Source: Callaeas wilsoni (Eukaryota > Chordata > Aves > Passeriformes > Callaeidae). Taken from it: a DNA stretch of 64,000 bases. Below the pieces are notes generated by a model, which had not been told where the DNA came from, searched no databases, and saw nothing but the letters and a program-made list of their open reading frames with translations. Of this stretch, positions 1 to 13,800 are shown one piece after another. The stretch is from assembly GCA_013398955.1 (NCBI GenBank), contig VWPU01009591.1:62001-126000 (forward strand). Reading direction: 5' to 3'. Each line of letters starts with the position of its first letter. Within the stretch, counting starts at the first letter, position 1. Made by a program: the position numbers and the translations under genes.

Positions 1-3000
1 TGAAAATTGTTGTTCTGTGACAGGTTGCTTCTGCAATCTTCTCGTTCTCTATGTATTTCTATTTTTTCTACTGTATGCTGCTCCTTTCCACTTACTCTGG
101 TCTATTTATTTAACCTATAAAGGTAAGAAAAGGAATGAAGGCAACACATGACCAGCAGTGGTTTGTTGAGAAAAATGTATCATAGAAGAGGATAATCAAA
201 AAGAAATTGGGTTATATTTTGCAATATATTGAAACTCCTGATCATATTTTTCAATATATTGAAATTCATGGTCATATTTTTCTCTCTCTTGCAAGTATTC
301 CAAAGGTTTGGCCACTTCTCAGGAAAACTCTCTCATGTGCTCATGAATTTATGGCTATTTTTGAAGACTAATGCCCAGTGGATTGCAGATACCCTGGAAA
401 ATCATGACTAGAGAGAAGGAGACAGGCACTCTTTCAATCTACTCAGAGTTACTTTCTTGGAAGACTGAATTAATTTTTCCTCTGTAACAACAAAGATGCA
501 GTAAAAGAAGAGCACATGAAATTTGCTGGAACTCATTCAAGACATGCAGTTCCATTCCTAGGCCATATGCCCTGAAAATCACTTAGGCAACTTTCTCATA
601 TGTAATAGGAATAGAATTAAACCAATCTTTCCCCCAAAGACATCATGAGGCTAAACACAATATTACTTTAATTTTAGGAATATGTTGTGCAATGAGAAAT
701 TATTGTTCTCTTCCTGCAAAATACTGTATTTTGTGACCATGAGTCCTTAAAATAAAAGAAATAATAAAAGAAAGACTAGTGCTACAGGAATAATCTTCTA
801 TTGATAATTGCGCTTATCCCATAAAATTTCATGAGTAACACTTTTCTCCTTGATTAATATAGCCCCAAAGGCCTTTGTTCAAAATATTATTTCTAATTAT
901 TCATGGTTTGTAAATGCAATTACAAATAAAGATGAGAGGAAAGCAGGCTTATGGTTTAATGAATTGGATGGAAACACTGAACTTTAGAGATGTATAGAAA
1001 TTGATATGAGCACTCATATCTCCAGCCTAACAATTAGATTTTGTCAGAGGTAGGATTTTCTTTTTCATGGTAATAAATTTGTGTAAATAGCTTTACACAC
1101 ATGGCCTTCGCTCACAGTGAACAGAATACAAGATTAACAAGAAAAATGCTGTGAAAAACGGAGGTAAAGGTGCTTACTTTTTATTGACTTTTCCTATTAA
1201 TTCTGTACAGGATGAGTGCTCACCAGCAACCCACTGAGATCTGGGAGAGAGAAATCCAGACTAGGTCTTGGGTTACAGCTGCTACTGGGTGTTTGCACAC
1301 CAGCAGAGCAGGTCCGGCTTTCCTCTAGGTGAAGAATAAAAGGCCAGTTAAATCCCTGGCCTTCCTCACGAGCAGACTGAAATTCGCCATTTCAGACACC
1401 TTGTGCCCAAATTCCACAATGCAAGAGAACAGACAAAGTCAGGACAGAGTGACCTTCTATCGTGACGATGAAGAAGCTCCAGATATTAATCACCCAACAT
1501 CTGACTGGTGCAAAACTCAAACCATGAGTATCCAAAACTGGGTAGACCCTCAACTCCAGTGTTGTGGCACTGTTTTGCAGATATCTGATCAGGATTTAGA
1601 GAGTGAGGTACTGACAAGCAAGGCAGTAAGAATTCAATCAGTGTATGAGCACGTTTACGTTGTCACAGCCTGGTCCTTCAGTTCACAGACAAACCCCTGG
1701 CACCTGGTGTTAGAGCACAACACACTATTTCAGGCACAGCCCTCTGTAAGGTGACTGCTCAGCCAGAAACATGGTGGTGTGCTCTAACTCCAGGTTCATT
1801 GGAGGATGGAACAGCATCAAGGATTTTCCTTATGTTCATCTACAAAGCATGAGACAAAGAAGGTTTTGTATGGAAAACTTGTCCAATTTTCCTGTACGGG
1901 AGAAATTTTTAAAAATTAAAAAAATATAGAGGTGTTTTCCTCCAAATCTTACCCTGCCTGTGTCCTTAGACCATCATAGCTGTAATTTGTGTAATGTGCC
2001 TGTGTTTCACATGTTCTTTCAAGTGGACCAGTTTCTGAAAGTATCTCTAATCTAGGACTCCCTGTGCAACTAGTGGCTTGTCAGGATTTAGCCACACATT
2101 AACATCATCACACTTCCCTCAGCTTTCAGTGTGGCAAAGAGAAAAACAGCCACATGAAGCGAGGGCTGAAGGAAGTGCCAGGCAGCATCGTCAGAGATAC
2201 CACAGGGAGATCTGCTATATGAGGGTCCTGCCAACAGAGCACCACAGCAACAGCCACATAAATTTACAACATGAAGTGCGCTGCAGTTCTGAAGCACAGC
2301 TGAAGCCTCAGCTCCTAAGTTACTCCAACAAGTTTTACACCAGAGCAAGTGCATCTGCTTCTGGATTAGCCACAATTTTGTCAGAACATGATCTGGTCCT
2401 GAAATGCACAGAGAGGTTAAACAATACGTGTTGGAGAGGAACACCCAGACAGCCAACACCTCCACAACTGCCTTTGAGTGCTAAACAATGCACAGCAGAA
2501 GCTAGAATATTCTGTGTTTGTCTTTAATCACCAAACACCACTTTTTAAAATTTAAATTTATGCCTTTGAGTCAGTTTTTGTTGCCAAAAGCAACAGGTCT
2601 TAACAGATACAGTGTGAAACCTATTGTTTAGAACTGGCACTAACTGTTCTTCCTCCCTCTGTAGCAGTAGGGAGTTTTTCCAGGTATGTGGGAGGCAAGC
2701 TGCTTGGAGCCATTATATTGCTTGTTCTCTGCATGATCTCCTTCATTAAATAATCTTTTAATGCAACATTAATAGTAATTGCAAGATTACGGTTCAAAAT
2801 ATTTGATAACATCACACTATGCAGTTGAAAAGCTACGGATCTCCTCTCTAAAGCTGGCTGTCGGGGGCAAACCTACTGTGAAACACCACCGGTCCCTTGA
2901 ACTGAAAGTGTTGCAATTCCCTTTATTATTTCTGTTCCAGATCTGGATGTCTCACAGGTGGTAAGTGGTACAGCCTAGCAACAGAGAGCAGAAGCAAGGA

Positions 3001-6000
3001 AAACAACTGGTTAATTCATTTTTTACTTTGTACTTTTAAAATACATGGATACAGAAGGTTTTTTTATTGATTCACAAAGTGAAGGGCTGTTGATCACCTG
3101 TTAGAGATTATATTTATGTACCAGTACTTGCCTTCATATTTTTTGACTACTCATAGGTATTTCAGAAATGTAAAATTTTTATCTATGTTGAGTCATCCGC
3201 TTTTTCTGCATATTTTTCATATATATAAAAAGTACTATTAAGGAGTTATTTAATATTAGATTCTGCAAAGGATTAACAAAGAAATGCTTAAATCTACTAT
3301 TCTCTCTCAGTCAAATATCCTTTCTGCAGTGATTAGTATTGACTTCTTTAGACTTCCTTCAGAAAAAAGAATAAATTGTAAGCCATTGCTTACACCAAAT
3401 ATTTAGATGTAGTTAAACTCTATTTCTTCAATATAAAGCTTTATGTCGATTCTAACTTTGAGTATCCGTTGCAGTACTGCTAACAATAAAAACCTTTCCT
3501 ATCTGCAGAACTAGTCTGATTCAGAGTTAAAAGAAAATATTATCAGCTCATTGCTTCATTTTTTTTGCTGTATACAAATTCCTTAACACTGGACTCCCAA
3601 CTGTCCTTAAGGTGAAATAATCAAAAAACTTTGCATCAGGGAGCATGACAAGATGGAAGGGGCACACAGAGCAAACCACAATTTTCATTTACATAGGGTG
3701 TTGAGGAGGGTTCTTGCAAGAGCTTCATGACAAAGCAGAGTTAACCAGTACTGGAGAAAGGCCTAAATCCCAGACCTTGAATGACTGATTGCATCAGCCC
3801 AGGTGAAATATTCAAGAGTCACCAGAAACTCAGGTTGAGGATTACAGCTTGTCTTCTCTATAAAAGGAAGAAACATTCAGAAAGCGCATAAAAAAACCCT
3901 GCCTAAATTGGCTTAATACAACATAACCAGTTCAGCATAACTAATGCTTAGTTCAACATAACTAATACAACTGAAATAACATTTCAAGAGCAGCTTTATC
4001 TTGGAGTAAGGTAACCAAACTCCTTAAACTCAGCAGGCAAAAGTGAGGACAAAAACTCTCCAGAGACCAAATTTGTTCTGCACGGACATTGTTGCTGCCT
4101 TCCATTTCTGTGAGGTTTTCAGTCTTAAATTCTGGAAAAAAAGGATTTTAGAAGCCATTTCATGATAGAGACTATTTGTGATCACTTTCTCTCAGCAGGA
4201 CAAAGCTGCTCTTTCACCACTAACATAACCTACCACTTATCTGCAGCAGGCTTTCACAAAAATCGCCGAACTATGGCTTTGTTTTCTCATTCCCGGTCTT
4301 GAAACAAAAACAGGTGAAAGCAGGTATGTCCCAAATTTTCAGAAAGGGGAGATTTGGCAGTGTAGCCAGACTCTCCTTATACACAGATATATCAACACTC
4401 ATGGTTAGCATAAAGAAACCTGCCACCTGCAACATGTGAGAACATAGACACAGGGGCTGACATGTGCAAGGCATTCTCAACCAAACAGTCTTTTGGTGTT
4501 GGAAAGAATGTGAAAAAAGCCAAAACTACTGATAATTATCCAGCATGGAATTACCAGACAAAACTGGATCAGAACAAGCAGTTCCATGAATCTGGAGGAA
4601 GTGCCATTAGTATAAGGTGTCTGCCAGTATGGGATGGATTTGTGATCCACAGGACAGAGTGGTGCAACAAAGACAGCTCAGTAAAGATGCAGAGGTACAA
4701 ACTCCAACCTCTGTCCCATGACAAAGCCTAACCCAAATCAACACGGCCGTATTAAAGTACTGGTTTGGGAACCCCTTCAAACTCCCTGAGCTGTTGCTGA
4801 CCATAAACTTGCCATGCCTACACCACACTGGCCCTGCTGGTCCATAAACACCAAACATTGCCAGGCATGGGCAGGTTGTTAACATTTGCATGGCAGGTGA
4901 AGACCTTCCAATAATTGACTTAGTGAGTTGCAGACATAGACAAAGAAGTCTTATCACTGCCATTAATGTTGCTATGAAATGACATAATTTAAATAAAAAC
5001 CTGAAATAACTGAAAAATGAACAGCAAAGCTCATTACTAAAACAAAAAAAAAGAAAATTCAAATCAGAAGTAGCCAACCACCCATATCCCAGGGAACTTG
5101 TAATAACAGTGTTTTCTGCAGGACATATTAGTTAGAAATTCAGAAAAAAATGTAAAATATTTTATAATTTATATGTTATATACATACCGCTGAGTATGAG
5201 GAATTCTTTCTGCATGAAAAGCCAGCAAGTGGCACCTCATTAAACAGGACCTAGACTTAATCTAACTTGGAACAGATAAAAAAGAAAGGATTCATATGAA
5301 GCTATCCTGCCTGGGGGTTTAATCTCAAAGCTTTCGAGTATAATGAATGAATTAAGTAGGGCAAGTGATTAACAACAAAGAAGCGATCACATCATAAAAA
5401 CAGAAATAGTACTGAATTTAGAGCAATGTTTCCATTGTTTATGGACAAGATCCTGCTGTGCTATTTTTATTGTTTTAACTCTTAAAGAATAGGCAAGCTA
5501 TATGACAGCACATGTTCTCCAGGCTTGGATGGAAAGATGTGGGGAAATGCCATGAGCAGAATACCTAATGGTGCATAAATAACGGACTGTTCGGATATCA
5601 ATATTTGGATCATTACAAGAATAAAACCAGTCTGCAGGACTCGCCAGTATTTTAGAATATATTTCTCTTAATGATGTAAGAATGGGATAAACACCATCAG
5701 AATTATGATGCTTTCTATTCCGGGGGGTGCTACAGCTGGTTTGCCCATCAGCCGCAGCAGCAGGAGGCACGGATAGAAAACGTGTCAGAGCTCAGCATCC
5801 GAACCTCCAGCAGCCCCCCGTGCTGCCAGGGCTGAGGCAGGGCTGCCTTACCTCGCAAACTCCCTGACTCAACCAGGGACAGGCGCACACCGACGCGTCG
5901 CAGGGCTGTGTTGGGGCTTGTGCTTTAAGGCTGGCGTAACTCAAGTTAAACTGGCTGCCAGTTACTGCAAGCCAATTCTCATCAGGGTAAATATGAGCTG

Positions 6001-7257
6001 TAGACAGGTGCAAAGCAGCGCCCACCTCCCCTCAGCTACAGCCTAAGGTAAATCATGAGACACTGTGGATTGTCCAGGCTGTCAGTTCTACTCAGTCACC
6101 TTGACTGCTCTGCTCTAGAGTTTCTTGCATTGCTTTCTTTACTCCTGCTCTGGCATTATTAATGCTCTGGCATTTCTCAGTCCTTCCTAAAATATTTCAC
6201 AGATAGCAAATCATATGCTGTAGTTTAGGGAGATCCTGACAGAAACCCCGTGAGCAGAGGTCAGGATGACTCAGGGTCAACAGTGAGAAGACTCTTCCTG
6301 GCATAGCAAACTCCAAAGCCAGCCCATGTGATGTGAAGGACTAATATCCCATTGACTGCCACAGGAAACTGTTCCCAAGTGAGCAGGCAGCGCTCAGTCA
6401 GCACTTTGCCACCCTTCTTTGTCCACACAGGCCTAATGTTCTTGAAGCAAGAGGCTTTAATAGTTTTTAATAGTTTTTTCTGGGTCATGAGTTCCTCTCA
6501 TAGCATGTGTTGAGCAACAGAACAACTTCAGTTCTCACACAACATAGACAAAACAGTGGCCAGCAGAGATGGAGGCTTGTGATCTTTTACATGCCAAAGT
6601 GAACTTGAGAATGCACAACAACCTAACTGATGCATTTTCTTCTACTAAATGAATGTACCAGTCCAAATAATTCTTCAGGGTCTAACAAGTATCAAACGAA
6701 TTGCACACAGTCCTTCACTCATGGTATTAAGTGACAAGAAAGAATATGTTTTTCAGTGTTTTTTCTTCTATTGCCTTCACAAGCAAATCTAGTGTATACT
6801 GAATTATGTCTAACAGAGGGAAATAAACACTAGCAGCTTGAATTTTGAGATTCAAGACAGAGATCACTAGGGAAAAACCCACATTTTCTCAAGGCACTTG
6901 ATTGGCTCATAAATTTTGCTTTCCATTCACTAAAGCTTTCAGGAAAGAGAATGAGAGGATAAAGGCTGTAATTGATGGTACAATGCCCACAAGCCTCAAC
7001 AGATGTGATCCCTCGTAATGAAGCATGTGGGCCTAATTTGGCATTACTTACTACCAGGAGGATCTTATGCAGGGTATCTTTCTAAATCTATGTTTGGTTG
7101 GCACCTGTGCCTTGTTGAAACTGGCATAGCACCTTCTGAGTGGGCACAATGCCATTCTAGCAGATGGGCAAGAGAGCAGATAGATGCCAGAGATCCAGTA
7201 CTGCATTTGCAACAAGCTAAAAGTGGCAAGGTCTGAGGTCTCATCACAGGACAGCTG
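1..7257. other. intergenic, no gene found
   Basis: AT-rich unique sequence. The longest open frames (1329-1754, 2078-2527 and, on the minus strand, 5077-4607) resemble no family I know, have no convincing splice context and are of a length expected by chance. Only the CpG patch near 5.8 kb stands out. Confidence 0.7.
5765..5920 (-). promoter_or_regulatory. CpG cluster with minus-strand splice donor and AP-1 site
   Basis: A small CpG-rich patch (ACCGACGCGTCGCAGG) carries the AP-1 consensus TGACTCA at 5865-5871. On the minus strand GCGAG is followed by the donor-like GTAAGG (plus-strand 5846-5851). An open frame of 77 codons (6025-5792) runs through it but matches nothing I know. It may be a promoter or first exon of an unknown non-coding transcript, or chance. 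Confidence 0.25.
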
Positions 7258-7866
7258 AGGTGGGAAGACACCTCGGGAGATCAGCCAGTCCCACCCGCTG
7301 TTCAGAGTGGGATCAGCTAGAGCAGGCTGAGTCCAGTTGGGTTTTGAGTATCTCCAAGGATGGAGACTCTGCAGACTGTCTGAGCAATCTGTTCTGTGTG
7401 TCTGACCATCCACACAATAAAAAAGTTTTTGCTTATGTTGAAATGGAATACCCTGAAATGGAATACCCTGTATTTCTGTTTGTGCCCATTGCCTCTTGTC
7501 CTGTCACTGGGCACCACTGACAAGAATCTAGCTGTGGCTTCTTTACTTCACCATCAGGTATTCCCACAGACTGGTAAGTTCCTCCTGATCTTCCTCTTCT
7601 CCAAGATGCAGTACCAGCTTTTCTGGCCTCTCCTCCTATGACAGATGCTCCAGTCCCTTAATCATCTTCATGGTCCTTTGCTGGCCTCTCTCCAGTAAGG
7701 CCAGTATGTCTTGTACTGGGGAGGCCACACCCGGACACAGCACTCTCCACCAGGGCTGAGTAGATGGGAAGATCATCTCCCTGGAGCTGCTGTCATTGCT
7801 CTGACTTGCGCAATCCAGGCCATTGCTTTTGGCCTTCCTTGCCACTAGGACTTGTTTCTGGGTCAT
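7258..7866 (-). mobile_element. CR1 LINE 3' region, long copy
   Basis: About 600 bp read on the minus strand as the CR1 3' end and the end of ORF2. On the plus strand it shows GTTGGGTTTTGAGTATCTCC, GCCTCTTGTCCTGTCACTGG, GATGCTCCAGTCCCTTAATC, TTGTACTGGGGAGGCCACAC and CACCAGGGCTGAGTAGATGG. Each matches the CR1 consensus I know. It lacks an open reverse transcriptase and is dead. A 15-bp tandem duplication (7440-7469) is private to this copy. Confidence 0.9.
7440..7469 (+). repeat. 15-bp tandem duplication inside CR1
   Basis: GAAATGGAATACCCT occurs twice in direct succession. The CR1 consensus has one such unit, so the duplication arose after insertion. Confidence 0.85.
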
Positions 7867-10800
7867 CCCAGGGTAATGAACACAAAGTGCACACCTATAC
7901 AATTCTTAGGCCTAAAATAACTCTGAATATCTGAAAAGTATCCTCTGTGTTTGGGAGGTCATGGTCCTACCAGGAGGGGAGATGAACTGTGGAAAAAATG
8001 GTGAGCCAGAGAGACAGTACACTGAGCACAATGCCCAGAATGAGATACCGAGGGGAGAGAGGAAATGGTAGAACATAGCCATCTTCCCAGCTAAATACAT
8101 TTCATTTGAGAGCCATGAACTACACCCCAAACTGGAAAAAATGGTAATGGGAACATTTCTAAACAGTAGAACTGCAACCTATAGATCAGACATCACCGAA
8201 AAAAAATAACTCAGCTAATGCCAATTTACAAGAGCTGACAACTAGGTCCAGTGCTTTGAAATAGCCTATTGCTTCCTTCTGGTCCTTCAGACCATTAACT
8301 GATTAGCTGTCAGGTGCAATGGCACCTCCCCATAGTGCCCAGAAAAGCAGTTTAGTCTACTGGGAAAAGAAATACCAGATATGAGCAGGTTTTTTATGCT
8401 ATATATGCATTTGTATCAACACATAATAACTTTGTTGTGTTTAGTAGAGTGATGCAAGATGTGGACTCAGTCCTCATTCTCATATTGCTGGTCAACTTCC
8501 TGAATATGTGAATAGAGGGCACCAGATTTGACTCTCTTTCCTTGTGTCAGTGTTTGCTTTGGTCACAGTACAAGCACCTGCTGAAGCAAAGAGAAGACCA
8601 CTGGAGTTCATTCCATCATCTTTGGGTTATTTGCTGTTTATTTTTCTTAACTAGTCCATGGTACAAAAGATGCTCCTCTAACTGAAATTCATAACCTGAA
8701 AGAGGAAATAATGCATCCTGGGTGCCAAAATGGTTTATGAATAGTATTTTTATAAAATATTGCACCAGAAGCACAAATTACAAAAACCACATGGATTGAA
8801 GTGCCCCTGCATTTTAAAGTGTGCTGAGTGATTTGTGTGATGTTCATTGCATTGAGGCTGAAAACATTATTAACATCTTTGCTCTAAAACTAACAGACCA
8901 ATTTATTCTAACTGGCACTAATAAAAAGTATCATTAGCAAACAAGGGTCAGTGGAAAACACAGTGCAGAGAACATGCAGAGGAATAACAGATAGTTCAAG
9001 AAAAAGGATTAAATCTACTTCAAGCTGACACTGTACAAGTGGCTCATCAGAACATTATTCTAACAAATGATATACCACAATCATAGTCATCCATTATGCT
9101 CAGCATTAAAGCAAAATAGTACTTAAAGAAAGTGATGCAGAAAAAATATATTAGCTTCTTGGATCATCTTTAATGATATCAAATTTAAAGTATGCTATTT
9201 GGTGCTCATCTTCTTATCTACTAAAAATACTTCTATACCAATTAAACTTGCAAATTTTAAATCTGTATTTTGATTTATTACAATTTTTGTATTCAAGAGT
9301 CCAATTATTACCACTTATTTTCAGCATGATAAGTTAATTTGGCTGCCTTTGCCCTTACGTTTTTAGTCATTTATGTTTAAAACTAACCTGCAATGTCGAT
9401 AATTCCTGAAAGACAGAGGTTACAGTGCGCTTTGCTATTGTGCTGCCATGGTCTTTCCTGTTGGATCCAAGTCTTTCAGAACCTTTGGTGGTTTTTAAGC
9501 CTCTCATTGTGCCATAAAGAAAAAGATAAACCACTTCCAATGAAACATACTCACACAAACTCACACAACATAGGGAGATCAAAGAGAAAAAAAGGCTGAA
9601 CATCCTGCAAGAAGTCCTTTGACAGACTGGGAGCAGAACCCAAGTTGGCTGTGTCTCAACACACAGCACCGTTTCTTCCTCCAGACCTCCATGAACACCC
9701 CTACTCATCTTCCCATTTAACTTTGGTTTTCACATTGCAGAGACACAAATATTCTAAGCTGTTGGGATTTCTACTCTTTTATAGACATTTAAAACTATTT
9801 CATACAAAGAAACCCAAACTGTCTCCAAGGATAGGATCCAAAGATATTACCAGCATTAGTTTTATCAAATGAAGGGTTTTATGTGGAGTATCTGGGAGGA
9901 AGCAAAGCTCTTGCAGATGGTATTGAATAAATGAACATTCAAGCACAATAAAGAATACTGAATGAGCCTGATTTTCCTGTACAGGTGCAGAAGTAAAATA
10001 TTAGATGCTGTTTTTCACTCTTCATGTAGCACAAGTGTATTTAGTCCATTCTTGCACACTTTCTGTGTACTAATATTTGTTACTGAACACAGTCCTTAAA
10101 AGGGTTTGGCTTTAATACCCCAAACCTTTGGATAATGTTTCACACTCATAAGGAAACAAATACAATGAAAACAGAATGTGTAAGAACTATAAAGCATCAG
10201 CAGTCTGCAATAAGCACTATAAAGCCAGAGATACAGCAACATTTTGAAAATAGCAGATCTCCATTAGGATAATCAATTTAAACTCTATGATAATTGTACA
10301 AAATACGGCAATTTCAGCCTCTAACTCTGTGTTGTAAACACCCTTTGAATGCTATGAAATGGAGAGAAAGTCAGTGAATTTAATCTACTGAGAGAAAAAT
10401 ATCTGCTCTTACAATACTTGGCAAAAATCTGGTACTGGATGAAAACATGTGAGACTTTAGTTCAGCGTGGCTAAGGCAGAGGTAATGCTGGTTGGCAGAG
10501 GAAAGTGTTCTGAAGAATTGGCAAGGTCTAAGGTGCTCCCTTGGCTGAGAGCATCTGCTAACCCATGGTGAAAGCACTTTATAATCTCAGAGTTACACTC
10601 TTCCTTGCTTCAGGGCTCCAGGTAGCAAAAAGAATCAATCAAACACCGCTCTATCTTTCTATAATCAACATGTTGTATCTTTGCCCCTCAGATTCAACCT
10701 CTGTCCAGTCTACCTTTTGCCATTTTTGCCTCAAACTGAACTTCTAGCTCTTGGCTGTGGTTCACTCCTACTCGTAGGCTTTGGCAGGAGCGTGCCAGTG

Positions 10801-13800
10801 CAGCTCCGTGGGAACAAGACATCCAGCTGAACACAAAGCTACACCTGCGTTCCCTCCTCCCCACCCCTGCACCCAGTAAAGCAACATTCGCACCACTATT
10901 CGCAACCAAGAAACAAAACTCAGCAGAAGCACAATAAAAACAAGCAGCTGTTTAGCTTTGGATCCCTTTGAAGTTTACACCCAGCCACACACAGGCCTGC
11001 AGCAGGATGCTCTGGCTCCTAAGGGAGCTGCCTGCCCTTCTCTTCTGTCTCCCAAGGGTTGTTTCTCTCTCCTCAGCCTTCCTCGCACTGACCCATGGAC
11101 CTGCTGTTTCTACTTCTGAGAAAGGCTCAGGCGTAAATGTTTAGTCCTTGTCAGGTTCACACCTTTGAGGAGTACTTTTCCCCCTTCATTCACTCCCACT
11201 GGGCCCCTCAGACTCCCAACACTCACTGCAGACTGTGCAGAGGATACCATATCATAGCAGGTATTTAGTAAAAATATATATATTTTAGGCGAAGTATGCA
11301 CGCCTCAAATAATTTTGACCTAGATAGAAGATGCTTTTATTAAGTTGCCACATCTATTACCAAGGAGAATGAGTCAAGTTGGCTATAGTATTCCATGGGT
11401 TTCTTTTTACAAGCTCTGCTCTTAAAGGGGAACTTTTGAAACATTGTTCTCTCTCATCAAAGAAGATGAGAAAGAATAGGATTAAGGTGAAGAGAAGGAT
11501 TTCTTTGAATAGGGAAGATATAATTACACATTTTTCATGACACATGCTGAAAAATGTAATATTGGATAATGCAAGTAACCTCAAATTTTTCATTGTATTT
11601 TAATAGAGAGCTCTCTTTTAAGATTTTTATATTATATACAGTATATAGTTACAGGTATAGACACTTCTCTCACATAAAAGAGATTGAAAAGGAATCAAAC
11701 AAGAATAAACTCTTCCTCCCTAACCACTAAGGAAGCATAATAAAGAAGGACAATATCAGATTAGCTACAAAATTTCCATCTCATTGTTTCCTGAAAAATA
11801 AAATTTTATAATGAACATACTCCATACAAGCTGTGCAGAGCAAGTATCTCTTCCAAAAATGCACAGAGCAGTAGTAAAAATCAAGCATGGACTCAACGAC
11901 ATCTGTTGTGGCATTGTTATCAAATGCCATCTTTTTTACACAAATCTGTAACAGTCACTACTTTTTTTTTGTGTGGAAATATTAGTTTGTATGCGGCATC
12001 TAAAAGCTGGCACACGAGGACCGACAGATGCTTTGGTTTTACCTCATCTTCAACTTACTTGGCTTCTCATTACACCAGCTACAGCTCGGCAAATTATTCC
12101 TCTGCTTTGGAAAGCCGACAGAATGCCATCTGTCTCTGCATGGTTATCAAAACTAATACTGTAACGTGAAAAAACTATGATCCGAAATTGTACCTGGCAA
12201 CTACACGGTGAGGTCGAGTATCCTGTTAGATTACTCACAGACACAAATTCCTGTTAGTGGACACCCACCTATCCCACTGTGCACCCGGCCGCAGGAGCAG
12301 CCAGTCTCTGACCTTTCCTGCTTGCAGCTGTTTCTCATGCCATTGACATTGACTGACACTAATTATGGCTTAGAATGCAAAATGAGGTAGCTTCTCACCA
12401 ACTGAGACTCCAAGGTCACTGTGATTAGAGTATGAGCAGCTTTTGGTTTTCCTTATAAAAATGAGAGGCTGAATGCATGGAGGAAAGAGGTGGAAAGGTC
12501 AAGGAAAGAGAAAGAGCAAGATTACATCAGTGTGGTTCAGCACATAATCACATTGGTCCAACAGCTACAAGATTCATCACTAAAGCTTTAGGGAAGAGCA
12601 AACATGAGCATTGTGTCATTAGATAAAACAGAAAAGAAACAAAAGGTATGAAAAGGCCTGACAGTGCTCCCCTTAAGCTGACAGAGAAGACGTCCTCAGA
12701 GCTTCTCTTCCTTTCTAAATATCATGATAATTTCTCCACTAACTGCTGAAGTACGGCCCAGAATAAATACCTTGGACAGACACAAAGCTGGCTTTTGTAC
12801 ACTGCAGAAATGCCCCAATGCCACCTCCAGAGTTAGCTCCAACCAAACATGTGCTAGAGACAAAACTGAGGTGAGGATCCCAGGGAACAGAAAAGGAGAT
12901 GTGATCAAAATCCAAGTTAGTAGATACCGTCCTCTTTTGTGGAGCTTCTGAGCTGCACACTGATTAAAATGACAGTGGAGCAGTTGTTCTCCTCCTCCTA
13001 ATCATCCCCTACTGCTTGTGGTCAGAGAGAGGACACAAGGCAAGCTCTTTGGTCTGCAGCAAAACCATGTTATATTTTGTTGCAGAGAGAAGACCTATTG
13101 CACAAACAAGTCCACTGCTCTGTATCTGTATTCAGCAAAATGAGTAGCAGATCCTGTCATACTCCAAGACCAAAAGACTACTCCTAGATTCTCTCTGGTT
13201 AAGAAACCATCCCTTGGCCAACTTTAGTTATGCAACTGAGCAAATACACTCAGAGCAGATTGCACAGACCATACAATCCTAATTCTTATTTCATGTTTTA
13301 AACACTACTGAAAGAGCATTTCCATCCTCTCCTCTCCTTCCTCTATCATCTGAGATGCATTGAACCGAATATTAATTCTCAAATTGCATAAGTGTATTAA
13401 TATTCAGTATGAGAAAGACTGACACCCAAATCTCGTCCCTTATGTATTTTCAGGCTGAAATTACTCCTACCTTGCACTGATGTATGATAACAATGAAGTT
13501 TACTCCTTACACATATGTGGGTTTATTTAAAGCTGTCCAAGGTAGGAGAACACTTGTGAAGAAAAAATGCTTTACATAAATCACTTTATTTTTTTATTTG
13601 TTTTTCAATACATTTTTAAGTTTGGCTCAACAAAATCAACATCTGGAGTTTCTACTGCTTTCCTCTATCATGACTACTTCTTTATATCTTAAGATGAAGT
13701 TTGTGTAGATTACACACCACCTTCCATGCAGTTCTGGCAATAGTTCCTAGAGGTTCCTTACAGGGATTCATTGTGGGCTGTAGTGAGCAGTATTATGGCA

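Noticed and set aside
1329..1754. 141-codon plus-strand frame
   Set aside because: No similarity I recognise and no supporting promoter, splice or poly(A) context.
4607..5077. 156-codon minus-strand frame rich in Cys, Leu and Phe
   Set aside because: Looks hydrophobic but has no recognisable domain and is the complement of ordinary AT-rich sequence.
7051..7413. Overlapping frames around 7.0-7.9 kb
   Set aside because: Much of the stretch is CR1 3' sequence and the rest shows no homology.
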